Source: Pseudomonadota bacterium (GTDB lineage: Bacteria > Pseudomonadota > Alphaproteobacteria > Caulobacterales > Caulobacteraceae). From it: a DNA stretch of 9,845 bases. This document shows, piece after piece, positions 1-7,869 of this stretch. Position 1 is the first letter of the stretch; each line of letters starts with the position of its first letter. The stretch is taken from the NCBI GenBank assembly GCA_023416055.1, contig JAEZIH010000216.1, positions 1 to 9,845 on the forward strand, written 5' to 3'. Position numbers and translations under genes: made by a program. The notes beneath the pieces are model-generated. The model was not told where the DNA came from. It did not search any database and saw nothing but the letters and a program-made list of their open reading frames with translations.

Positions 1-745
1 TTCCGTCGCGGCCGGGCTGGCGGAAGCCGTTGTAGGGAATGTCCTCCTCGCGATTACGCAGCTCGTAGCCCGCGACGGGCTGCGAGAAGCGGATGGCGAA
101 ATAAAGCTGCCGCCCCGGCGCCCAGCCGCGCGTCTCGCGGAAGCCGGTGACCGTGCCGTCCGGATGCACCCGGATGCGCGACCACAGCACCTTGCCCGGG
201 TAGTCGTAGATGGAGTGGCGCAGGTCGAGCAGAACCCGCGCCGGCCGACCGTCCGCAAAGGTGTAGCGATGCACTCCCGTGCGCACCCCGGCGGTGAGTT
301 CGGCCTCCACCTCGTTGTCGGTCAGCCGCACCGCGTAATAGCCGGGCTCCGCCCGCTCGCCGGCCTTGTCATAACGCGAGCGATAGCCGGAGCCGGGCCG
401 GTCCGCCTCGCCCGCATCCCAGCGCAGCTCCCCCGACATCGGCGTCAGCAGGACGTCCCCGAGATCGGAATGGCCCGTCCCCGAGAAGTGGGTGTGCGAG
501 AAGCCGAGAATGGTCGGGTCGTCCGAGCGGTAGCCCGAGGCCCAGTCGTAGGACTGGCGGAAATGGCGGTAATCCGTGTCGGGGCTCAGCTGAACCATGC
601 CGAAGGGCGCCACCGCCCCGGGAAAGGTGTGGCCCTTGCCCAGGGTGCCGATGAAGGGGTCGACCGCCTCATAGGCCGGCGGCGGGGTCTGGGCCTGCGC
701 CGCTCCCGCCAGAAAGATCGCCGCCGCCACGCCCAGCCACCTCAT
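1..745 (-). CDS. GH92 family glycosidase (alpha-mannosidase type), N-terminal part, runs off the window
   Basis: Translating the minus strand from ATG at 745-743 gives 248 codons with no stop before the window edge, so the 3' end is missing. Residues 1-18 are a signal peptide: positive start (MRW), hydrophobic core, and a cleavage-type AQA before Q19, so export is expected. Residues 28-57 carry the family-92 opening block (VDPFIGT, GHTFPGA, PFGMVQLSPDT). Residues 82-92 carry FSHTHFSGTGH, typical of the N-terminal beta-sandwich domain. Known GH92 enzymes are calcium-dependent exo-alpha-mannosidases acting mainly on mannose-rich glycans and are usually over 700 residues; the catalytic (alpha/alpha)6 domain would lie outside this window. 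Linkage specificity cannot be read from this part. The leader has only a G-rich stretch and no clear Shine-Dalgarno site. I found no alternative in-frame ATG close upstream. Family call is confident; exact substrate is unknown. Confidence 0.9.
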   Translation of the reverse strand, partial: MRWLGVAAAIFLAGAAQAQTPPPAYEAVDPFIGTLGKGHTFPGAVAPFGMVQLSPDTDYRHFRQSYDWASGYRSDDPTILGFSHTHFSGTGHSDLGDVLLTPMSGELRWDAGEADRPGSGYRSRYDKAGERAEPGYYAVRLTDNEVEAELTAGVRTGVHRYTFADGRPARVLLDLRHSIYDYPGKVLWSRIRVHPDGTVTGFRETRGWAPGRQLYFAIRFSQPVAGYELRNREEDIPYNGFRQPGRDG

Positions 746-760
746 CGCCCAGCCCCCGTT

Positions 761-781
761 CCGGCCGCTGCCTGCGGCCGG
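761..781. repeat. Perfect GC-rich hairpin upstream of the GH92 gene
   Basis: CCGGCCGC and GCGGCCGG form a perfect 8-bp inverted repeat around a 5-nt loop (769-773). It ends 15 nt before the GH92 start codon, so it would sit in that gene's 5' untranslated region if transcription starts further right. No T-tract follows on either strand, so it is a poor intrinsic terminator. It could be an operator, a leader structure affecting translation, or a by-product of high GC content. Confidence 0.4.
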
Positions 782-802
782 GGCAGAATGATGCGCGCAG
801 CC

Positions 803-826
803 CGCGCCGTCACCCCCTGACGCGCG
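803..826. repeat. Bulged inverted repeat in the GH92 / small-gene divergent spacer
   Basis: CGCG (803-806) and CGTC (808-811), separated by one bulged C, pair with GACG (819-822) and CGCG (823-826) around a C-rich loop. It lies in the 139-bp spacer between the leftward GH92 gene and the rightward 60-codon gene, where promoters for both are expected. I could not pick out a convincing -35/-10 pair in this spacer. Function unknown; chance is possible in DNA this GC-rich. Confidence 0.3.
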
Positions 827-884
827 GAACCAATGCGCAGGGCGGGCGTTCGCCGCATGAAACGACTTCGGTCGGGGGATAGCG

Positions 885-2722
<1,838 letters not shown>

Positions 2723-2729
2723 TCACTCT

Positions 2730-2747
2730 ACCGCCGATTCGGGCGGT
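2730..2747 (-). repeat. Short hairpin in the pyrG leader
   Basis: ACCGCC (2730-2735) and GGCGGT (2742-2747) pair perfectly around a 6-nt loop, 13 nt upstream of the pyrG start codon. No T-run follows in the pyrG direction, so it is unlikely to terminate. It overlaps a GATTC at 2736-2740, a GANTC methylation-type site. It might affect ribosome access to pyrG, but nothing in the sequence proves this. Confidence 0.3.
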
Positions 2748-2779
2748 GAACTGCGGAGACTTTGAGGGCGGCGGAGCAA

Positions 2780-2800
2780 GGCGGGGATAAGGTCCCCGCC
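2780..2800 (-). terminator. Hairpin after secG, possible weak terminator or attenuator before pyrG
   Basis: Four bases after the secG stop codon there is a perfect 8-bp inverted repeat, GGCGGGGA (2780-2787) and TCCCCGCC (2793-2800), with a 5-nt loop. Read in the secG direction the stem is followed by TTGCTCC, only a poor U-tract. It could partly end transcription after secG, slow RNA decay, or be read through so that pyrG is co-transcribed. The stem is certain; its action is inferred. Confidence 0.5.
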
Positions 2801-2804
2801 CATC

Positions 2805-3212
2805 TCACTGCGCCGGAGCGGGCTGGGCGGGCGCGGTCGAGCTCAGGAAGTCGTCCAGCGACGGACCGGACGGCTGGGCCGGAGCCGGGGCGGTCGACGG
2901 CGAGGCCGGGGCGTCCGACGAAGCGCCGTCCACCGGCGCGGCCAAGGCGCCGACGGCGTCGCGGTCGACGATCGACTGACTCGAGCGGCTGACGTTGCCG
3001 ACGATGGTCAGGCCGATGGCGCAGGCGAAGAACGCCGCCGCCAGCCACCAGGTCGTGGCCGTCAGCAGGTTGCCGGCGCCCCGCGCGGTCATGAAGCCCG
3101 ACGGTCCCCCGCCCATGCCCAGGGCGCCGCCCTCGGACCGCTGCAGGAGAATCACGGCCGCGAGCGCGACCGAGATGAGGATCATGACGACGAGGAGAAT
3201 GGTCTGGAGCAT
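2805..3212 (-). CDS. secG: Preprotein translocase subunit SecG
   Basis: A 135-residue inner-membrane protein with the SecG plan: a transmembrane helix at about residues 3-23, a conserved cytoplasmic loop (LLQRSEGGALGMGGG at 22-36), and a second helix at about 53-72. SecG is the small accessory subunit of the SecYEG channel and helps SecA-driven protein export. The part beyond residue 85 is a low-complexity Ala/Pro/Ser tail ending in a short SLDDFL segment and more Ala-Pro. Such tails are common in alphaproteobacterial SecG and make it longer than the 110-residue E. coli protein. It lies between tpiA (90 bp upstream) and pyrG (88 bp downstream) on the same strand, a conserved arrangement. No clear Shine-Dalgarno site precedes the ATG. 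The start is chosen because the first helix begins at once, as in homologues. Confidence 0.95.
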   Translation of the reverse strand: MLQTILLVVMILISVALAAVILLQRSEGGALGMGGGPSGFMTARGAGNLLTATTWWLAAAFFACAIGLTIVGNVSRSSQSIVDRDAVGALAAPVDGASSDAPASPSTAPAPAQPSGPSLDDFLSSTAPAQPAPAQ

Positions 3213-3228
3213 GGCGGCCGATATGTGT

Positions 3229-3244
3229 GGCGCGGACCCGCGCC
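3229..3244. repeat. Near-continuous palindrome in the tpiA-secG spacer
   Basis: GGCGCGG (3229-3235) and CCGCGCC (3238-3244) are a perfect 7-bp inverted repeat with only two bases between. The centre is about 24 bp upstream of the secG start codon. As RNA it could form a 6-bp stem with a 4-nt loop in the secG leader; as DNA it could be a dimeric protein site. The remaining tpiA-secG spacer (3245-3302) holds no recognisable promoter or strong terminator. Confidence 0.35.
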
Positions 3245-3302
3245 GATCAAGCCGCGGCGTCTAGCACCGTTGGCGGGCGCGGGCAAACGGCTGTCCGCCG
3301 CC

Positions 3303-4052
3303 TCACGCCGCCCGGATGATGCCCAGGAAGTCCGCCGCCTTCAGCGAGGCGCCGCCGACTAGCGCGCCGCCGACCTCGGCCACGGCGAGGATGTCGCGGG
3401 CGTTGTCCGGCTTCACCGAGCCGCCGTACAGGATCGGCGCGGCCGCGCTGGCCAGTCCGAGCCGCTCGATCATGGCCGCGCGCACCGAGCGATGCACTTC
3501 CTCGATCTGCTCCAGCGTGGGGGTCAGGCCGGTGCCGATGGCCCAGACCGGCTCGTAGGCGACGGCGAAATCGCGTCCCGCCAGGGCCAGCGGCAGGGAG
3601 TTCATCACCTGGCTGCGGACGACCTCGACCGCCCTGCCCGCCTCGCGCTCGGCCAGCGTCTCGCCGACGCAGACGATCGGCGCCAGTCCGGCCTCAAGCG
3701 CGGCCGTTGCCTTGGCCGCGACGCGCGCGTCCGTCTCGCCGTAGCCCTGCCGTCGCTCGGAGTGGCCGAGGATGACCAGGCTGGCGCCTGCGTCCTTCAG
3801 CATCTCGCCCGAGACGTCGCCGGTGAAGGCGCCCGAGCGCTCGGAATGGCAGTCCTGACCGCCGATCTCGATGGCCGAGCCGCGGGCGGCTGCGGCCATG
3901 CGCTCGACCAGCGTCGCCGCCGGGCACAGCGCCACCCGGCAGCCGGCGGGCGCGGCCTCCAGTTCGGCCCTCAGCCGCCCGACCTCCTCCAGAGAGGCGG
4001 CGAGCCCGTTCATCTTCCAGTTGCCGGCGATAAGCTTCACAGATTGTTTCAT
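3303..4052 (-). CDS. tpiA: Triosephosphate isomerase
   Basis: The 249-residue product is full length for this TIM-barrel enzyme, which interconverts dihydroxyacetone phosphate and glyceraldehyde 3-phosphate in glycolysis and gluconeogenesis. Lys13 (GNWKMNG), His97 (LGHSERR) and Glu167 ([11 protein letters not shown]) are the known catalytic residues. Gly172-Thr174 belong to the flexible loop 6 that closes over the substrate. YGGSV at 209-213 and VGGASL at 232-237 bind phosphate. The start places the conserved AGNWKMNG block at residues 9-16, as in the family. An AGGGGG stretch lies only one base before the ATG, too close to be a good ribosome site. It is the first gene of the leftward tpiA-secG-pyrG set and is divergent from the ppiD-trp genes across 140 bp. 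Confidence 0.98.
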   Translation of the reverse strand: MKQSVKLIAGNWKMNGLAASLEEVGRLRAELEAAPAGCRVALCPAATLVERMAAAARGSAIEIGGQDCHSERSGAFTGDVSGEMLKDAGASLVILGHSERRQGYGETDARVAAKATAALEAGLAPIVCVGETLAEREAGRAVEVVRSQVMNSLPLALAGRDFAVAYEPVWAIGTGLTPTLEQIEEVHRSVRAAMIERLGLASAAAPILYGGSVKPDNARDILAVAEVGGALVGGASLKAADFLGIIRAA

Positions 4053-4092
4053 GCCCCCTGTCTAGGCGGAGCCTCGCGGCAAGCCAAGCCGC

Positions 4093-4167
4093 GGCGACCG
4101 CCATGCGTCGCCATTGTCTTGCCCGAGCGGCCTGTCACCCCCTATAGGCCGAAGCGACAATCGTCGC
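4093..4167. repeat. Two GCGAC/GTCGC dyads in the tpiA-ppiD divergent region
   Basis: GGCGAC (4093-4098) and GTCGCC (4107-4112) form one inverted repeat with an 8-nt spacer. GCGAC (4154-4158) and GTCGC (4163-4167) form a second with a 4-nt spacer. Both share the half-site GCGAC, and they flank the predicted promoter of the rightward operon on both sides. They may be operator half-sites for one regulator, or chance, as CG-rich pentamers are frequent here. The different spacers argue against a single strict operator. Confidence 0.3.
4119..4148 (+). promoter_or_regulatory. Candidate sigma-70-type promoter for ppiD-trpE
   Basis: TTGCCC (4119-4124) as -35 and TATAGG (4143-4148) as -10, 18 bp apart, give a plausible housekeeping promoter. 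It is the only AT-rich hexamer of this kind in the 140-bp divergent region. It would start transcription near 4155 and leave a leader of roughly 38 nt before the ppiD ATG at 4193. That is too short for a trp leader peptide with attenuator. The assignment rests on sequence likeness only. No convincing tpiA promoter could be fixed on the other strand. Confidence 0.4.
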
Positions 4168-4192
4168 CGCTCTCCGCCAGGACCGCACGCCC

Positions 4193-6097
4193 ATGATCTC
4201 TGTCTTCCGCAAATTCGCGCGGTCCCCGTTCGCCCTGCCGCTGATCGCCGCGGTGGGTCTCGGCCTGCTGATCACCGGCGGCATCCAGACCGACGTGCTC
4301 AGCACCCTGCGGGCGCCGAAGGTCGTCTCCGCCGGCGACAGCGGCATGAGCCCGACCGAATTCCGCGCCGAGATGGATCGCCGCCTGCAACAGATCCAGG
4401 CCGAGCAGCAGCGCGCCATCACCTATGAGGAACTGCTGGCCCGCGCCCCGCTGGCCGCCATCCTGAAGGGCCGCGCCGAAGAGTTCGGCTTCTTCGCCTG
4501 GGCCTGGAAGGCCGGCATCCGCCCCGGCAACGAACTGGTTCTGCGCCAGATCCGGGCCGTTCCGGTCTTCTTCGACCCGCTGACCAACCAGTTCAGCCAG
4601 TCGCTCTATGTTTCCAAGCTGGCCGAGCAGAAGATGACTCCGGCCATGCTCGAGCGGGAGCTGCGCAACGACTACGCCCGCGCCCACTACGGCTCGGCCC
4701 TCGTCGCCGGCCTGCGCATGCCGCGCGTCTATGGCGCCCTCTACGCCAACACGACCCAGCAGTCGCGCGATGGCCGCTGGTTCACCCTGACCCAGGCCAT
4801 GGCCGGCACGGCCCCGCAGCCGACCGACGCCCAGCTGCGCTCCTTCATGAGCGAGAATTCGGAACGCCTGCGCCGTCCCGAACTGCGCACCGGGACCCTG
4901 GTGATCTTCCGCAATCCGGCCGACCAGAACATCGCGATCAGCGACGAGCAGATCCGCGCCCGCTACGAGTTCCGCAAGGACGCCCTGTCGACGCCCGAGC
5001 GCCGCAGCTTCGTCACCCTGACCGCCCCGACGCGCGCCGCCGCCGAGCGCATCGCCCAGGCCCTTCGCGCCGGCCAGAGCCCGGCCGCCGTGGGCCAGGC
5101 AAACGACCTGCAGCCGGCCAACTACGCCGAGGCCCCGCGCAGCGCCATCGGCGACCCGACCGTGGCCGCCGCCGTCTTCAGCCTGAATGTCGACCAGGTG
5201 TCCGATCCCATCCAGGCCCGCGTCGGCTTCGTCGTGGCCCGGCTGGACGCCATCCAGCCCGGCGCCGAAATGACCTTCGAACAGGCGCGTCCGCAGATCG
5301 TGGAAGAGCTGCGCGGCCAGGAAATGCGTGGCGCGATCTCGCGCCGGGTCGAGGCCTATGACGCCGCCCGCCGCGCCGGCAAGAGCCTGGAGGACGCCGT
5401 CCGCGAGGTCGGCGCCCAGATGGCCCCGATCCCCGCCGTCAGCCGCGAGGGCCGCAACGGCGACGGCCAGCAGACCCGCGTCCCCGCCCCGGTGCTGGAG
5501 GCGATGTGGAGGCTGACCAAGGGCCGCGCCAATGAGCCGACCGCCCTCGGCGAAGGCGACTATTTCGTGGTTCGAGTCGACGAGGTGACGCCCGCCGCCA
5601 TGCCCGCCCTCGACGAGGTGCGCGACATGATCACCCAGGCCTGGATCCAGCGCGAGAACGTGCGCCTGATGTCTACCCGCGCCGACGCCCTCGCCGCCCG
5701 CCTGCGCGCCGGCGAGGACATCGCCGCCGTCGCCGCCTCGGTCGGGGCCACGGTCAACTCCGCCACGGGCGTCAAGCAGGACCAGGAAACCCTCGCCCGC
5801 CTCGGCCAGGGCGTGATCGGCGGTCTGTTCACCGGCCGCGCCGGCACGGTCTTCTCGGAACCGCAGTCCAACGACAGCCTCGTCATCGGCCGCGTCGACC
5901 GCATCACCGCCCCGACCGCCGCCGTGGTCGCCGAGGAGGCGCAGCAGTGGCGCGCCCGCGTGGGTGCGGCCAGCGGCGACCCCCTGTTCGCCGCCTCGGT
6001 CACCGCCGCGGCCGAACGGATGAAGGCCCGCTACGACGAAGACCTCGCCCGTCAGGCGCTCGGCGTGTCCGAGACGCCGGCGCCGTCGGGGCGATGA
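4193..6097 (+). CDS. ppiD: PpiD/SurA-type periplasmic folding factor (peptidylprolyl isomerase family)
   Basis: A 634-residue protein with a short basic N-terminus (FRKFAR) and one membrane segment at about residues 13-31, then a long soluble part. This is the PpiD plan: an inner-membrane anchor with a periplasmic chaperone body near the Sec channel. Residues about 35-230 fit the SurA_N-type helical domain. Residues about 232-355 have the parvulin outline (TPERRSFVTL at 267-276; VFSLNVDQVSDPIQ at 328-341; VGFVVARLD at 344-352), without a clear canonical active site. A second, more degraded repeat lies at about 435-570. In E. coli PpiD the parvulin domain lacks measurable isomerase activity, so a chaperone role is more likely than catalysis. 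An AGGA (4179-4182) lies 10 nt before the start. Its stop overlaps the trpE start by ATGA. A SurA-like paralogue cannot be excluded. Confidence 0.85.
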   Translation: MISVFRKFARSPFALPLIAAVGLGLLITGGIQTDVLSTLRAPKVVSAGDSGMSPTEFRAEMDRRLQQIQAEQQRAITYEELLARAPLAAILKGRAEEFGFFAWAWKAGIRPGNELVLRQIRAVPVFFDPLTNQFSQSLYVSKLAEQKMTPAMLERELRNDYARAHYGSALVAGLRMPRVYGALYANTTQQSRDGRWFTLTQAMAGTAPQPTDAQLRSFMSENSERLRRPELRTGTLVIFRNPADQNIAISDEQIRARYEFRKDALSTPERRSFVTLTAPTRAAAERIAQALRAGQSPAAVGQANDLQPANYAEAPRSAIGDPTVAAAVFSLNVDQVSDPIQARVGFVVARLDAIQPGAEMTFEQARPQIVEELRGQEMRGAISRRVEAYDAARRAGKSLEDAVREVGAQMAPIPAVSREGRNGDGQQTRVPAPVLEAMWRLTKGRANEPTALGEGDYFVVRVDEVTPAAMPALDEVRDMITQAWIQRENVRLMSTRADALAARLRAGEDIAAVAASVGATVNSATGVKQDQETLARLGQGVIGGLFTGRAGTVFSEPQSNDSLVIGRVDRITAPTAAVVAEEAQQWRARVGAASGDPLFAASVTAAAERMKARYDEDLARQALGVSETPAPSGR

Positions 6098-7596
6098 GCC
6101 CCGCCGGCGGGCCCCCGCCGGCCGCCTTCGCCGAGGGCTGGGCCGCGGGCCGGCCGCAGGTCGTCATCCGCCGCCTGGTCGACGATCTCGAGACGCCGGT
6201 ATCGGCCTTCCTGAAGGTCGGCCACGGCCGCCGTCACGCCTTCCTGCTCGAGTCGGTCGAGGGCGGGGCGGTCAACGGCCGCTATTCGATCATCACCCGC
6301 GAGCCCGACGCCGTCTGGCGCTGCCGCGACGGCCGGGCGGAACTGGCGTGCGGCGACACCGCCTTCCAGCCCGAGCCGGACGACGCCCTGAGTTCGCTGC
6401 GCCGGCTGATGGCCGCCTCGAGGCTGGACCTGCCCGACGGCCTGCCGCCCATGGCCGCCGGCCTGTTCGGGGTGTTCGGCTACGACATGGTGCGGCTGCT
6501 CGAGCCCCTGGGTCCGGCCAACCCGGATCCGCTCGACCTGCCCGACGCCGTCCTGACCCGGCCCACGCTGGTGGCCATCTTCGATTCGGTGAAGCACGAG
6601 ATCGTGCTGGTGGCGGCCGCGTATCCGGACGGCGGCCTCGACGCCGGAACGGCCTTCGCCGCGGCTGAAGCCCGGCTGGACGCCTTCGAGACAGACCTGC
6701 GCCGCCCCCTGCCCGCCCTGCCGGAGCCGGTCGAGGCTCCCGCTCCCGCCTTCGCCTCGCCCGTCGACGAGGCCGGCTTCGGCGAGATGGTCGCGCGGGC
6801 CAAGGACTACATCGCCGCCGGCGACATCTTCCAGGTCGTGCTCAGCCACCGCTTCGCGGCCCAGTGGGACGGCGATCCGTTCGCCTTCTACCGCTCGCTG
6901 CGCCGGCGCAATCCGTCGCCCTACCTGTTCTTCCTCGATTTCGGCGACTTCCAGCTGGCCGGCTCCAGCCCCGAAATCCTCATGCGGCTGAAGGACGGAC
7001 GCGTAACCATCCGCCCCCTGGCCGGCACCCGCGCCCGCGGCGAGACGCCGGAGGCCGACCGCGCCCTGGAAGCCGAACTGCTGGCCGATCCCAAGGAGCG
7101 GGCCGAGCACCTGATGCTGCTGGATCTCGGTCGCAACGACGTCGGCCGGGTCTCCGCCCCCGGCACGGTCGAGGTCATGGAGAGCTTCAGGGTCGAGCGC
7201 TACAGCTCTGTCATGCATATCGTTTCCGAGGTGCAGGGGCAGGCCGATCCGAAGCTCGACGCGGTCGACGCCCTGCTCGCCGCCCTGCCGGCCGGCACCC
7301 TGTCGGGCGCCCCCAAGGTGCGGGCCATGGAGATCATCGACGAGCTGGAGAGCGAGAAGCGCGGCGTCGGCTACGGCGGCGGCGTGGGCTACATCTCCGC
7401 CGGCGGCGAGGCCGACATCTGCATCGTGCTGAGGACCGCCCTGTTCGCCGACGGCCGCATCCACGTCCAGGCCGGGGCCGGAGTGGTCGCCGACAGCGAT
7501 CCGGCGGCCGAATACGCCGAAACCCGGGCCAAGGCGCGCGCGCCGATCGGCGCTGCGGAAGACGCCTGGCGTTACCCGTTCGGGAACAGGGGCTGA
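6094..7596 (+). CDS. trpE: Anthranilate synthase component I
   Basis: The 500-residue product makes anthranilate from chorismate, using ammonia delivered by TrpG, the first committed step of tryptophan synthesis. LLESVEGG (51-58) and NGRYSI (61-66) form the N-terminal motif that binds tryptophan for feedback inhibition. NPSPYLFFLDF lies at 273-283. The chorismate-binding domain (about 225-490) shows IRPLAGTRARGE (306-317), DPKERAEHLMLLDLGRND (332-349), VMHIVSEVQG (373-382), GTLSGAPKVRAMEIIDELE (401-419), and a GAGVVADSDP end motif (461-470). All are conserved in active TrpE. An in-frame opening extends upstream to 5947, but that stretch lies antiparallel to no family sequence and overlaps ppiD; the ATG at 6094 fits the usual TrpE start. 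It overlaps the ppiD stop by 4 bases, and GGGGCG directly abuts the ATG, so coupling to ppiD translation is likely. Its last 25 bases overlap a leftward small gene. Confidence 0.98.
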   Translation: MSPAGGPPPAAFAEGWAAGRPQVVIRRLVDDLETPVSAFLKVGHGRRHAFLLESVEGGAVNGRYSIITREPDAVWRCRDGRAELACGDTAFQPEPDDALSSLRRLMAASRLDLPDGLPPMAAGLFGVFGYDMVRLLEPLGPANPDPLDLPDAVLTRPTLVAIFDSVKHEIVLVAAAYPDGGLDAGTAFAAAEARLDAFETDLRRPLPALPEPVEAPAPAFASPVDEAGFGEMVARAKDYIAAGDIFQVVLSHRFAAQWDGDPFAFYRSLRRRNPSPYLFFLDFGDFQLAGSSPEILMRLKDGRVTIRPLAGTRARGETPEADRALEAELLADPKERAEHLMLLDLGRNDVGRVSAPGTVEVMESFRVERYSSVMHIVSEVQGQADPKLDAVDALLAALPAGTLSGAPKVRAMEIIDELESEKRGVGYGGGVGYISAGGEADICIVLRTALFADGRIHVQAGAGVVADSDPAAEYAETRAKARAPIGAAEDAWRYPFGNRG

Positions 7597-7766
7597 GTCG
7601 CCGCCGGCTCGTCGAAGCGGACGCCCGGCCCCAGTACCAGTACCCCCGCCATCAGCACGGCGGCCGTCGCCGCCAGGCCCGCCGCGGCCAGCGCCGCCCA
7701 GGGACTGGCCCGCCGCTCGGGCGCGGTCAGCAGGCGTCTCGCCTGATCGATGCTGGTGTCGGCCAT
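7572..7766 (-). CDS. Small single-pass membrane protein, 64 aa, unknown function
   Basis: ATG at 7766-7764 on the minus strand has an excellent ribosome binding site, GGGAGGGG, with a 5-nt spacer. This is the strongest in the window. The 64-residue product begins with a charged stretch (residues 1-20: [13 protein letters not shown]), then a hydrophobic helix at about residues 22-47 rich in Ala, Leu, Val and Gly. A short tail follows ([16 protein letters not shown]). By the positive-inside rule the N-terminus is cytoplasmic and the tail periplasmic. It is not a signal peptide, because the helix is preceded by 20 residues and no cleavage motif follows. It is convergent with trpE and overlaps its last 25 bases; it is divergent from trpG. 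I do not recognise the family; a role tied to tryptophan is not implied. A CtrA-like site lies upstream. Confidence 0.75.
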   Translation of the reverse strand: MADTSIDQARRLLTAPERRASPWAALAAAGLAATAAVLMAGVLVLGPGVRFDEPAATQPLFPNG

Positions 7767-7771
7767 GAGCG

Positions 7772-7779
7772 CCCCTCCC
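7772..7779 (-). promoter_or_regulatory. Strong Shine-Dalgarno site for the small membrane protein
   Basis: Minus-strand GGGAGGGG lies 5 nt from the ATG at 7766. It contains GGAGG, the core anti-16S complement. Most genes in this window lack such a site, so it is good support that the 64-codon frame is translated. Confidence 0.75.
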
Positions 7780-7806
7780 GTGCCCGCCCAGTTCCGCCGA
7801 TCATGG

Positions 7807-7821
7807 TTAACGACGCCTTAC
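7807..7821. promoter_or_regulatory. Near-consensus CtrA binding site in the trpG / small-gene divergent spacer
   Basis: The plus strand reads TTAA, seven bases, then TTAC, one mismatch from the CtrA consensus TTAA-N7-TTAA. On the minus strand the same DNA is GTAA-N7-TTAACC and continues as TTAACCAT (7810 to 7803), the extended CtrA half-site known from Caulobacter. TTAA is very rare in this GC-rich window; I noticed no other copy. It is centred about 48 bp upstream of the small membrane gene's start and 56 bp upstream of the trpG start, in promoter range of both. The match is seen; control by CtrA is inferred and needs the organism to have CtrA. The rest of the 103-bp spacer (7767-7869) shows no clear -35/-10 pair. 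Confidence 0.5.
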
Positions 7822-7869
7822 CCGTCAGCCCGCTTGGCGCGGCCCGCGGCGCCGCCTAGAAGCGCAGTC

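Noticed and set aside
761..781. Hairpin as an intrinsic terminator
   Set aside because: It lies upstream of, not downstream of, the nearest genes and has no T-tract on either strand.
164..820. Plus-strand open frame of 218 codons at the left end
   Set aside because: It is antisense to the GH92 gene, whose signal peptide and family motifs are clear, and its own product has no recognisable motif.
6052..7464. Long open frame on the minus strand antisense to trpE (470 codons)
   Set aside because: Composition is low-complexity (Gly, Gln, Ala, Arg) and it lies opposite intact trpE. It is a GC-bias shadow.
7750..7869. N-terminal extension of trpG
   Set aside because: The extra 40 residues are not like any TrpG N-terminus, and they overlap the leftward small gene and its ribosome site.
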